Shown: piece by piece, positions 1 to 8,308 of the stretch
Numbering within the stretch: position 1 is the stretch's first letter
Layout: each line of letters starts with the position of its first letter
From: Thermodesulfovibrionia bacterium
GTDB lineage: Bacteria; Nitrospirota; Thermodesulfovibrionia; JACRGW01
NCBI GenBank assembly: GCA_919902995.1
Contig: CAKKSD010000043.1
Coordinates: 1 to 46,876, forward strand
Reading direction: 5' to 3'
DNA: 46,876 nucleotides
Notes under the pieces: model-generated
What the model was told of the DNA's origin: nothing
The model's input: only the letters and a program-made list of their open reading frames with translations
Databases searched by the model: none
Program-made: the position numbers and the translations under genes

Positions 1-190
1 CAAGCACATCCTTCTGAACAGCGCCAAAATTAAGGACAATCCCTCTTTCACCTGCCCCAATCTGAATCCATGGTCTTAGAAACAGGAAAAACACCAGAAT
101 TGCTCCAATAATCAGAGCAACCCTCATAGGGCCTTTCTTCATTGCAGACTGCATTGCCTCCTTTGCACTGTAAACATCTCTTTCATCCAT
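1..190 (-). CDS. SPFH/prohibitin-family membrane protein, 5' end only
   Basis: This is the start of a gene that runs off the left edge; about 63 codons are visible. The N-terminus has a short charged cytoplasmic segment (MDERDVYSAKEAM), one hydrophobic helix (about residues 22-40) and then IQIGAGERGIVLNFG, the typical entry into an SPFH/Band 7 domain of prohibitin or HflK/HflC type. Such proteins form membrane scaffolds that often modulate FtsH protease. AGGAGG lies 8 bases before the ATG, so the start is secure. Which subfamily it belongs to cannot be decided from this fragment. Confidence 0.8.
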   Translation of the reverse strand, partial: MDERDVYSAKEAMQSAMKKGPMRVALIIGAILVFFLFLRPWIQIGAGERGIVLNFGAVQKDVL

Positions 191-209
191 TACACTACCT
201 CCTTTTTGT

Positions 210-237
210 TTAGAGTCCCGATAAATCGGGACTCTAA
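210..237. repeat. Perfect 13-bp inverted repeat (TTAGAGTCCCGAT)
   Basis: TTAGAGTCCCGAT and its exact reverse complement are separated by AA, just upstream of the Shine-Dalgarno of the prohibitin-like gene. There is no T-run on the minus side, so a terminator for that strand is unlikely. A dispersed REP-like palindrome or a transcript hairpin in the leader are the likely explanations. Confidence 0.7.
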
Positions 238-344
238 GCTTAGAAAATCAAAATGTTGTTAATCTCAATTATAGCAGATACTGTCAAGTTTTTTCTGTAA
301 ATTCTCTTAAGGGCTTTACTCTCAATGGTTCTCATGGTTACCTA

Positions 345-480
345 TTAAGCTTCAATGCTGTTAAGTTTTGATGCCCTTATCCCTTCATGTATTGCCTTTG
401 CCTCATCTGTCATAGGAACCCCATGCCACCTGAGTTCTTTTATCTGCTCTACGAGTCATAGACCAGTAAATCATGGTCAA
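345..480 (-). pseudogene. Short degraded reading frame, unknown family
   Basis: The minus strand has an open stretch reading LVEQIKELRWHGVPMTDEAKAIHEGIRASKLNSIEA and a stop. It has protein-like composition but no start codon or ribosome binding site. Upstream, a neighbouring frame carries a similarly protein-like piece (GIDHDLLVYDS), as if a frameshift had occurred. I do not recognise the family. The rest of 238-640 shows nothing I can name. Confidence 0.25.
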
Positions 481-640
481 TGCCCTTTCCTCAGGTAAAT
501 TAAATCACACCCTTTTAGAAGAAGTTAATAAAAACCGTAAGTAACAAATCAAAGGGAAGAAAGTAGTGGAGAAGATTGGCTATTTCCATTGAAAGGGAGA
601 TGGTGATATTTTTTGAAATTTGTGGCATCATATATCGGTA

Positions 641-2167
641 ATGATTGGAATGGAAAAAATGGGTATGGGAAAATCTGTAAGAAGGAAGGTTTCCCAACTC
701 GTTGTTCCGCGACTTGAAGGCAGGCGTCTCACAGATTCAACCTATTTCGAAAAGATTAAGAGGCTTGTAGAACGAGGGATCGGTGGTTTCATCCTTTTTG
801 GTGGAAAATACAAAGATGTTAAAAAGGCCCTTAAAGAACTGCAACGGATATCTGATACACCCCTTTTTATCGCCTCGGATCTTGAACAGGGTCTCGGACA
901 GCAGATTGAAGGAGGGACCCTTTTCCCGAGTGCTTTGGCTATAGGATCAGCCATAGATACAGAAAATAAAGACGACATCAAACTTCTTAAAGAGGCAATC
1001 CAGATTATGTCCCAGGAGGCAATAGAGGTCGGGATAAATGTGATCCTTGCTCCTGTGCTGGATATTAATACCAATCCTGAAAACCCTATTATATGCACAA
1101 GGGCCTTTTCCGATAACCCCGGGAAGGTTACCTGGTTCGGAAGAGAATTTATTGAGGGTATTCAATCCCTTGGTCTTATAGCCTGTGCAAAACATTTTCC
1201 AGGTCACGGCGATACAGAGAGGGATTCTCACTTAGAACTACCGGTAATAAAAAAACCGATAGATACATTAAGAAGGATTGAACTCCGTCCTTTTGCCGTT
1301 GCTATAAAGGCAGGTGTTCAGATGATCATGGCAGGTCACCTCAGGGTTGATGCCATAGACCCCGATAGTCCTGCAAGCCTTTCATATAAGGTAATCAATG
1401 GATTTCTGAGAAAAGATCTCGGATTTAAAAGGATTGTGATAACAGATGCAATAAATATGGGAGCGTTAAAAGAGAGATACAATGAAGATGAGGCATGCTT
1501 TTTGGCATTGAAGGCAGGAGTCGATATTATCCTCCATCCTGAGAACCCTGAATCCGTAATAGAAAGTCTTTTATCAAAATGGGAAGAGATTGAATTACAG
1601 GTCGAAGGATCTCTAAAGAGGATATCCAAGGCAAAAAAAAGGTTTAGTATAGTAAAGGGAATAGAAGGTTTAAAGTCAACAATCCATTTAAAAACTAAGA
1701 ACAAAGTTGCTGAAACACTTTCGAAAAAGGCAATAAAGATTATAAAAGGGATTCCTGAATTTTCAGAAATATCTATATTGCTTATACTCGATGATGATAA
1801 CTCTGGTGCCGGAAATACCTTTACTAATACATTAAAGACAAAGTATTCATTTATTGAGGTAATTTATATAGATTCAGATAATCTATCCAGCGAAAGATTA
1901 AGGGTTATTAAAAATGTTAATGGTAAACCACTCATAGTAGGTATTTTTTCTAAGGTTTCTGCCTGGAAAGGAAGAAGCGGTATAAATCAGGGTTTTTATC
2001 AATTCCTTAAAGATAGTTTAAAAGAGTCATATACTTCAACAGTAATATCCTTTGGCTCCCCTCATATACTTGATAAGATAGAGGCAGATAACCTTATTGC
2101 CGCTTACTGGGGATCTGATTATGCCCAGAGGGCTGTCGGAACACTCCTCTGTGAGAAGGCAACATGA
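641..2167 (+). CDS. nagZ: Beta-N-acetylhexosaminidase, glycoside hydrolase family 3 (NagZ-like)
   Basis: Family 3 enzymes of this type remove N-acetylglucosamine from muropeptides during peptidoglycan recycling. The signature KHFPGHGDTERDSH lies near residue 183; its Asp/His pair supplies the general acid/base in NagZ. VITDAINMGAL near residue 265 carries the Asp nucleophile. At about 508 residues it is longer than E. coli NagZ (about 340); the extra C-terminal part resembles the second domain of Bacillus-type NagZ (YbbD). Several in-frame ATGs lie close together (641, 650, 659, 665) and none has a strong ribosome binding site; 665 gives MGKSVRRKVSQLVVPRL, which looks most like family N-termini. 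The stop overlaps the next gene by 4 bases, implying co-transcription with a transporter that may import a sugar or peptide. Confidence 0.88.
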   Translation: MIGMEKMGMGKSVRRKVSQLVVPRLEGRRLTDSTYFEKIKRLVERGIGGFILFGGKYKDVKKALKELQRISDTPLFIASDLEQGLGQQIEGGTLFPSALAIGSAIDTENKDDIKLLKEAIQIMSQEAIEVGINVILAPVLDINTNPENPIICTRAFSDNPGKVTWFGREFIEGIQSLGLIACAKHFPGHGDTERDSHLELPVIKKPIDTLRRIELRPFAVAIKAGVQMIMAGHLRVDAIDPDSPASLSYKVINGFLRKDLGFKRIVITDAINMGALKERYNEDEACFLALKAGVDIILHPENPESVIESLLSKWEEIELQVEGSLKRISKAKKRFSIVKGIEGLKSTIHLKTKNKVAETLSKKAIKIIKGIPEFSEISILLILDDDNSGAGNTFTNTLKTKYSFIEVIYIDSDNLSSERLRVIKNVNGKPLIVGIFSKVSAWKGRSGINQGFYQFLKDSLKESYTSTVISFGSPHILDKIEADNLIAAYWGSDYAQRAVGTLLCEKAT

Positions 2168-3873
2168 AGCTCTCTTACCTCGACCTCTCCATAATAGGAG
2201 CTTATATGCTCCTCTCCCTCCTAATCGGAATATACTTCACAAAAAGGGCGTCGTCCAGCATGAATGAGTTCTTCCTGTCAGGAAGAAACCTCCCCTGGTG
2301 GCTTGCAGGGACATCAATGGTTGCAACCACCTTTTCTTCCGATACTCCCCTTTATGTCACAGGCCTTGTTAGGGGGCATGGTATATATGAGAATTGGCAG
2401 TGGTGGTGCTTTATCCTTTCAGGCATGATGGCTGTATTCTTCTTTGCAAGGTTATGGAGAAGGCTGGGTGTCTTAACGGATGTTGAACTTATAGATCTCA
2501 GATATTCAGGTATGTCAGCATCCTTCCTTAGGGGATTCAAGGCAATATATTTTTCTATTGCCATTCATACTATTATAAAGGCACAGGTTATTCTTGCTAT
2601 GGCAAAGATAATGGATGTATCCCTGGGATGGGGTAAGTGGGAGAGCATAGCGATCTCAAGCGGGATAACGATAGTATATTCCACGCTTTCAGGTTATTGG
2701 GGTGTCGTTACAACAGACTTTTTTCAATTCATTATATCGATGATTGGGGCTATTATACTTGCTGTTGCATCAGTAAGAAAAGCAGGGGGAATCGATTCAA
2801 TTAAGGAAAATATCCCATCTGATGTGCTTAATTTCTTCCCTACCCTTGATGAAGGTTTCATGGGTGCTGCTTTTATGACATTTCTCGGATATATTGGTCT
2901 TAGCTGGTGGTCTAAATATTCTTCCGACGGAGGTGGTGTTATAGTTCAGAGGATTGCCTCTTGTAAGGATGAACAGCATGGTCTACTTGCAACATTTTAT
3001 TTCAACATAGCAAACTATGCCCTGAGGACATGGCCGTGGATTCTGGCAGCCCTTGCCTCTCTTGTGCTATATCCTGCTGTAAAAGACCACGAGGCAGTAT
3101 ATCCAAAGATGATGATGGATCTTCTTCCTTCGGGATTAAAAGGATTGATGCTTGCCTCTTTCTTTGCAGCCTTTATGTCAACCCTGAGTACATATCTTAA
3201 TCTTTCATCTGCTTATTTTGTTAATGATTTTTACAAACCATTTATCAAAAAAGTAGCAGATGAAAGGCATTATATAAATGTCGCGAGACTTATGACCCTG
3301 TTCCTATCAGTTATAACAGGTATTGTTGCTTATCAGGTTACATCCATCATTGGCGTATTTAAGTTCCTGATAGCCTTCGGCTCAGGGACAGGTCTTGTGT
3401 ACATCATAAGGTGGTACTGGTGGAGGGTGAACGCCTGGTCAGAAATATCTGCCATGATAAGTTCGACAGTAACTACCTTCATCGTATATACCAGTCCTAT
3501 ATTTGAAATCTCTCCTTACTACACTAAACTATTTATGATTATTACTATATCAACTGTTGTCTGGATTACTGTCACCTTTTTAACAAAACCTGTGGATGAA
3601 AAAAAACTTATAGAATTTTATAGTAAGACAAACCCTGGAGGTCCTGGCTGGAGACATATAGAGAATTTAGCCAACGACCTCCCAAGGGGAAGCCTTAAAA
3701 ATGATATCCTGAACTTTTTTTATGGGGTGGTTCTTGTTGTAGGGTTTACACTCGGTCTCGGGAAGTTATTATTGGGTTACTACATAGAAGGCATCTTGTA
3801 TGCAGTCTCTGGTTTGATTTCAACCATATTGATCTATAGAAACCATAAAAAGACGAAGAAGATTTTTTGTTAG
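2164..3873 (+). CDS. Sodium:solute symporter family (SSS) transporter
   Basis: A 569-residue inner-membrane protein with about 13-14 hydrophobic helices. The N-terminus (YLDLSIIGAYMLLSLLIGIYF, then FFLSGRNLPWWLAGTSMVATTFSSDTPLYVTG) is the classic SSS/LeuT-fold opening, where helix 1 and the STFSSDTP-like region help bind Na+ and substrate. It starts inside the nagZ stop (ATGA overlap), so it is translationally coupled to the hexosaminidase. Substrate cannot be read from sequence; a sugar or amino sugar is a guess from the neighbour. Family members of this length also carry other solutes. Confidence 0.85.
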   Translation: MKLSYLDLSIIGAYMLLSLLIGIYFTKRASSSMNEFFLSGRNLPWWLAGTSMVATTFSSDTPLYVTGLVRGHGIYENWQWWCFILSGMMAVFFFARLWRRLGVLTDVELIDLRYSGMSASFLRGFKAIYFSIAIHTIIKAQVILAMAKIMDVSLGWGKWESIAISSGITIVYSTLSGYWGVVTTDFFQFIISMIGAIILAVASVRKAGGIDSIKENIPSDVLNFFPTLDEGFMGAAFMTFLGYIGLSWWSKYSSDGGGVIVQRIASCKDEQHGLLATFYFNIANYALRTWPWILAALASLVLYPAVKDHEAVYPKMMMDLLPSGLKGLMLASFFAAFMSTLSTYLNLSSAYFVNDFYKPFIKKVADERHYINVARLMTLFLSVITGIVAYQVTSIIGVFKFLIAFGSGTGLVYIIRWYWWRVNAWSEISAMISSTVTTFIVYTSPIFEISPYYTKLFMIITISTVVWITVTFLTKPVDEKKLIEFYSKTNPGGPGWRHIENLANDLPRGSLKNDILNFFYGVVLVVGFTLGLGKLLLGYYIEGILYAVSGLISTILIYRNHKKTKKIFC

Positions 3874-3927
3874 ATATCTTAGGAGGAACCATAGAAACAC
3901 AGATTAACTATCTTTGCGGCACGTCGA

Positions 3928-3956
3928 TTGACAACATAAAATATACCTGTTATATT
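3928..3956 (+). promoter_or_regulatory. Sigma70-type promoter, TTGACA-17-TATATT
   Basis: A consensus -35 (TTGACA), a 17-base spacer and TATATT as -10. Start of transcription is expected near 3963, giving a leader of about 20 bases before the GTG at 3982 with AAGGGGA as ribosome binding site. It drives the small ribbon-helix-helix gene. Confidence 0.7.
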
Positions 3957-3981
3957 TTTACAAGGTTGAAAGGGGATTTCT

Positions 3982-4161
3982 GTGGATGAAGAACACGAAG
4001 AACTGAGAGAAATAACGATATTTCTTGAAGAGGAACAGATCGAGGCTGTGGACGAACTTGCCAGGAATTTAACTAAAGAACTCAATCAGCAGTGGGACAG
4101 AGGAGCGGTAATCCGTCTTGCCCTGAGTGAATTCTTTTCGAAAAAGGGCAAAATTATTTAG
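3982..4161 (+). CDS. Small ribbon-helix-helix (Arc/CopG-like) DNA-binding protein
   Basis: This 59-residue protein is too short for the ORF track. It reads from GTG with a good ribosome binding site (AAGGGGA) and ends MDEEHEEL...FSKKGKII. The pattern of a short strand (ITIFLEEEQ) followed by two helices (IEAVDELARNLTKEL and RGAVIRLALSEFF) fits the ribbon-helix-helix fold used by small dimeric repressors. It lacks an adjacent toxin and is preceded by its own near-consensus promoter, so it is more likely a stand-alone regulator than an antitoxin. Its stop lies one base from the convergent stop of the PBP1A gene. Confidence 0.65.
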   Translation: MDEEHEELREITIFLEEEQIEAVDELARNLTKELNQQWDRGAVIRLALSEFFSKKGKII

Positions 4162-4162
4162 T

Positions 4163-6166
4163 TTACCGGGGTGCCTCATCGATTTTTTTTGCGGAACCCA
4201 TTTCTTCCAATAGGTTTATTGATTCTGACCGTGTAAGGGATGTACCACGGAGGATAGCCCTCTTTTTACCCTGTTCGGTTACGATTACAATCCCTTCAGG
4301 AGGTGTGAAATCTTCAGAAGGGATATCTTTAAGTGATTCCTTCATAAAATCTATCCATACAGGAAGTGCTGCCCTGGCTCCGGTTTCTTTAGAGCCGATA
4401 CTTCTGTGGTCATCGTAACCTACCCACACACCTGCTACAAGGGTGGGTGTATATCCAATAAACCATGCATCAGTATATTCGTTAGTAGTACCTGTCTTAC
4501 CTGCCACAGGTCTTCCGAGCACCTTTGCCTTCCAGCCAGTTCCCTGTTCCACTACTCCTCTCAGCAGGTCTGTTATGAGATAGGCAATCTCAGGTTTAAT
4601 AACCTCTTCGGTAAAAGGGAAATTCTCCTCAAAAACCTTTCCCATCCTATCCGTTACTTTAATAACAGCCATAGGAGAGCTTTTAATCCCCAGCTTGGCA
4701 AATACACCATATGCAGATGTTATCTCGATGAGTGTAAGATCCGAAGAACCTAAGGCAAGAGAGAGATACGGTTTGAGGTCACTTTTTATACCTAATTTCT
4801 TCGCATACTCTACTGTAGTGTTCACCCCTACCTTATCAATCAGCTTAACTGCAACCGCATTTATTGATTCTGCCATAGCCTTTCTCAGGGTAACAGGACC
4901 CTGGAAATTTCCTGAAAAATTCATAGGACTCCATGTCATACCTTTTTTAGACCCGGGATAGAAAACAGGACTGTCAATAACAATGTCATCAGGGGTAAAG
5001 CCATTTTCTAAAGCAGTCAGGAATACAAAAGGCTTAAAGGCAGATCCTGGTTGTCTAAGTGCCTGATATGTCCTGTTAAACTGGCTTTCATAGAAATCCC
5101 TGCCTCCAACCATAGCCTTTATATAGCCCGTGCCTGGATCTATCGCAATAAGGGCACCCTGAACAGGGGTATTTCTCTTCTTATGTCTATCGTCAATTGA
5201 TCTGAGCCCTTTGCTCAAAGCCTTCTCTGCAATCTCCTGCACCTTAAGGTCAAGGGTAGTATATATGTTGAGGCCACCTATATAGACATTGCGGCCATAT
5301 CTTCCCTCCATCTCCTGGCGGATGAATTCAACAAAATAAGGTGCCTTATTGAGTCCTAATTTAGGCGGCACGGGCATAGGATCTTTCGCTGCTTTCTCTG
5401 ACTCTTTTTCAGTAATATAACCGGTATCAACCATCCTTCTCAAAACATGAGATCGCCTTAATCTTGACTTCTCAGGGTTTCTGAAGGGAGAAAAGGTCGT
5501 AGGTGCCTTTGGGAGGCCTGCTAAGAGAGCTGATTCAGAAAGGGTTAGGTCATTCGTTTTTTTCCCGAAATATGTCTGTGATGCTGCCTCTATACCATAT
5601 GCACCACTTCCGAAATAAACCTGGTTAAGATACTGGTTAAGGATCTCATCTTTAGAATATTTTTTTTCTATCTGGAGGGCGATGAACGCCTCTTTGATCT
5701 TCCTCGAAAGACTTTTTTCAGGTTTAAGAAAAAGCATCTTCGATAACTGCTGGGTTACAGTACTACCGCCCTGAATAATCTCTCTTGCCTTTATGTCTGC
5801 CCAGAGGGCCCTGATTACGCCGGGGATATCAAGACCTGGATGAGAATAGAACCGAGCATCCTCAACAGCAAGGATGGCGTTCTTCATATATTTAGGTATT
5901 TCAGAAAAGGGTATGACAGTTCTCCGCTCTATATAAAACTCTGATATCAGTTCACCATCTTTTGAATAAACCCTTGAGGTTTCATAAGGGTGGTATTCTT
6001 CTAATGACTGTATCTTAGGGATGTCACTGAGATGGAATAAACCGAGTCCTGCAAGAACTCCAAAGGTTATGGAAAGAAACGCAAAGAAACTAAGCAAAAT
6101 ATAACTTTTTTTCACTTCAGATAAATTATACCATATCTTTAAAACTATAAGAAAGAGGTTTGACAA
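4163..6166 (-). CDS. mrcA: Penicillin-binding protein 1A, bifunctional transglycosylase/transpeptidase
   Basis: Class A PBP that polymerises and crosslinks peptidoglycan in the periplasm. One N-terminal membrane helix is followed by a family 51 glycosyltransferase domain with catalytic Glu in EDARFYSHPG and the QGGSTVTQQL motif. The transpeptidase domain shows RQPGSAFKPF (SxxK with the active Ser), SIN (SxN) and AGKTGTT (KTG). At 667 residues it is shorter than E. coli PBP1A and lacks a large inserted OB domain. The track start is TTG with only a weak AGG; a GTG at 6115 (VKKSYILLSFF), directly before the membrane helix, is an alternative start. Convergent with the ribbon-helix-helix gene. Confidence 0.93.
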   Translation of the reverse strand: MSNLFLIVLKIWYNLSEVKKSYILLSFFAFLSITFGVLAGLGLFHLSDIPKIQSLEEYHPYETSRVYSKDGELISEFYIERRTVIPFSEIPKYMKNAILAVEDARFYSHPGLDIPGVIRALWADIKAREIIQGGSTVTQQLSKMLFLKPEKSLSRKIKEAFIALQIEKKYSKDEILNQYLNQVYFGSGAYGIEAASQTYFGKKTNDLTLSESALLAGLPKAPTTFSPFRNPEKSRLRRSHVLRRMVDTGYITEKESEKAAKDPMPVPPKLGLNKAPYFVEFIRQEMEGRYGRNVYIGGLNIYTTLDLKVQEIAEKALSKGLRSIDDRHKKRNTPVQGALIAIDPGTGYIKAMVGGRDFYESQFNRTYQALRQPGSAFKPFVFLTALENGFTPDDIVIDSPVFYPGSKKGMTWSPMNFSGNFQGPVTLRKAMAESINAVAVKLIDKVGVNTTVEYAKKLGIKSDLKPYLSLALGSSDLTLIEITSAYGVFAKLGIKSSPMAVIKVTDRMGKVFEENFPFTEEVIKPEIAYLITDLLRGVVEQGTGWKAKVLGRPVAGKTGTTNEYTDAWFIGYTPTLVAGVWVGYDDHRSIGSKETGARAALPVWIDFMKESLKDIPSEDFTPPEGIVIVTEQGKKRAILRGTSLTRSESINLLEEMGSAKKIDEAPR

Positions 6167-6221
6167 AGGAGTACCTATCTTGTAATCTTTAAATTAGATA
6201 AAGGTTTTACTGCCTGTCACC

Positions 6222-6272
6222 CTGAACTCGTTTCAGTGTCTTGTTTCTGTTCAGATACCGAAACGAGTTCAG
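6222..6272. repeat. 13-bp inverted repeat CTGAACTCGTTTC with 25-base loop
   Basis: CTGAACTCGTTTC (6222-6234) and GAAACGAGTTCAG (6260-6272) are exact inverted copies, just upstream of uvrB. The layout is that of a short MITE/REP-like intergenic element. The ORF track reads through its right half as a false N-terminal extension of UvrB. Confidence 0.7.
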
Positions 6273-6288
6273 CATAACTTATTACCAG

Positions 6289-8292
6289 ATGGAAAGGTTC
6301 AGACTCATTTCAGAATTCAAACCAAAAGGTGATCAGCCCCAGGCTATAGAAAAACTATCCGAGGGGATCCTTAGGGGATACAAACATCAGGTCCTTCTCG
6401 GTGTAACAGGTTCAGGAAAGACCTTTACTATAGCGAATGTCATAGAGAATGTCCAGAAACCAACCCTTGTCATAGCCCATAATAAGACCCTTGCGGCGCA
6501 ACTCTATAACGAATTTAAGACCTTCTTTCCAGAGAATGCTGTCGAATATTTTGTGAGCTACTATGACTACTACCAGCCAGAGGCTTATATACCCCAGACA
6601 GATACATATATCGAAAAAGATGCTTCGATAAATGATGAAATAGACAGAATGAGGCATTCTGCCACTATGTCACTCTTTGAAAGGAATGATGTAATTATAG
6701 TAGCCTCTGTTTCATGTATATACGGTCTTGGTTCTCCAGAGGCGTATCATGATATGCTCCTTTACCTTGAGGCAGGAATGGTTATGGACAGAGATGACAT
6801 TCTTAGGAAACTTGTGGAGATACAGTATGAGAGGAATGACATTGATTTCAGACGGGGTACATTCAGGGTCAGAGGCGATGTAGTCGAAATATTCCCGGCC
6901 TATTCAGATGAGAAGGCTGTAAGGATAGAACTCTTCGGGGATGAAATAGAATCTATTTTTGAGGTAGATCCCATTACTGGGGATACCATTGATAAGATAC
7001 CGAAGATTGCGGTCTACCCTACAAGCCACTATGTGACACCGAGGGGAAGGCTCGAAATAGCCATTGATGCAATAAAAGAAGAGCTTGAAGAGAGGATCGT
7101 GTTTTTCAGGAATCAGGGGAAATTCCTCGAGGGGCAGAGGATTGAGCAGAGGACGAAATACGACCTCGAGATGCTGAAGGAGTTTGGTTACTGTCACGGA
7201 ATAGAGAATTATTCGAGGCACCTTAGTAGAAGATTACCAGGAGAGCCACCCCCTACCCTTATAGATTATTTCCCCAGCGACTCACTCTTCATAGTAGACG
7301 AATCACATGCCACAATCCCCCAGCTTGAAGGGATGTATAAAGGTGATAGATCAAGGAAGCTCACACTCGTCGAGTATGGTTTCAGGCTTCCCTCTGCCCT
7401 TGATAACAGGCCGTTAAACTTCCGGGAATTTGAGGGAAATGTGTCGCAGGCGATCTATGTTTCTGCGACTCCTGGACCATACGAGGTCAAAAAATCAAAT
7501 GGTAAAATTATGGAACAGATTATAAGACCAACAGGACTTATCGATCCAAAAATAACAGTTAAACCTATAAATGGACAGGTCGATGACCTTATGGCAGAGA
7601 TAAAGAAAAGGGCAGAAAGAAACGAGCGTATACTTGTGACGACACTTACAAAGAAGATGTCTGAAGACCTTGCAGATTATTACCACGGCCTTGGTTTAAG
7701 GGTCAGATATCTCCATTCAGATATAGAGACACTCGACAGGGTCGAGATCATAAGGGACCTCAGGCTCGGGAAATTCGATACCCTTATAGGCATAAACTTG
7801 CTCAGAGAAGGGCTCGATATACCAGAGGTGTCCCTTGTGGCTATACTCGATGCGGACAAAGAAGGGTTTCTCCGATCCGAGAGATCACTCATTCAGACAT
7901 CAGGAAGGGCAGCAAGAAACATCAACGGTGAGGTTATCATGTACGCAGATTCCATAACAGGCTCTATGGGTGCAGCGATCAGAGAGACAAACAGAAGGAG
8001 GATAATACAGGAGCGATATAACAAGGAAAATGGCATAACCCCGGAGTCTATAAAGAAAGGTATCCATGAGGTTCTCCGTTCTGTTTATGAGGCTGACTAC
8101 TTTACTGTTCCTGTAGTCTCTGAACAGAAAGAAGAATACCTTTCACCCAAAGAACTCCTCACTGTTATAGAAAGATTGGAGAAAGAGATGAAAGAATCGG
8201 CAAAAAAACTCGAATTCGAAAATGCAGTGAGGTTAAGGGACAGGATAAAGGCACTCAAAGGAGAGGTGTTAACTGTTGGGATTAAGGTCTGA
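6289..8292 (+). CDS. uvrB: Excinuclease ABC subunit B
   Basis: Damage-verifying helicase-like ATPase of nucleotide excision repair, working with UvrA and UvrC. Seen here are Walker [11 protein letters not shown], the beta-hairpin region [17 protein letters not shown], motif [12 protein letters not shown], helicase motifs V and VI ([13 protein letters not shown] and QTSGRAARN), and a C-terminal UVR coiled-coil ([16 protein letters not shown]) that binds UvrC. The start is ATG 6289 ([18 protein letters not shown]), which matches the family; the track start TTG 6241 adds 16 residues from a repeat element. Length (667 residues) is normal. uvrC follows directly. Confidence 0.97.
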   Translation: MERFRLISEFKPKGDQPQAIEKLSEGILRGYKHQVLLGVTGSGKTFTIANVIENVQKPTLVIAHNKTLAAQLYNEFKTFFPENAVEYFVSYYDYYQPEAYIPQTDTYIEKDASINDEIDRMRHSATMSLFERNDVIIVASVSCIYGLGSPEAYHDMLLYLEAGMVMDRDDILRKLVEIQYERNDIDFRRGTFRVRGDVVEIFPAYSDEKAVRIELFGDEIESIFEVDPITGDTIDKIPKIAVYPTSHYVTPRGRLEIAIDAIKEELEERIVFFRNQGKFLEGQRIEQRTKYDLEMLKEFGYCHGIENYSRHLSRRLPGEPPPTLIDYFPSDSLFIVDESHATIPQLEGMYKGDRSRKLTLVEYGFRLPSALDNRPLNFREFEGNVSQAIYVSATPGPYEVKKSNGKIMEQIIRPTGLIDPKITVKPINGQVDDLMAEIKKRAERNERILVTTLTKKMSEDLADYYHGLGLRVRYLHSDIETLDRVEIIRDLRLGKFDTLIGINLLREGLDIPEVSLVAILDADKEGFLRSERSLIQTSGRAARNINGEVIMYADSITGSMGAAIRETNRRRIIQERYNKENGITPESIKKGIHEVLRSVYEADYFTVPVVSEQKEEYLSPKELLTVIERLEKEMKESAKKLEFENAVRLRDRIKALKGEVLTVGIKV

Positions 8293-8308
8293 TAGAAAAA
8301 AGATAAGT

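Noticed and set aside
210-237. Similarity of the 13-bp palindrome core (TCCCGATAAATCGGGA) to the tRNA-Sec variable arm (ATCCCGATAAAATCGGGAT)
   Set aside because: The tRNA arm is a functional stem and the shared core is a short self-complementary sequence; coincidence is more likely than common origin.
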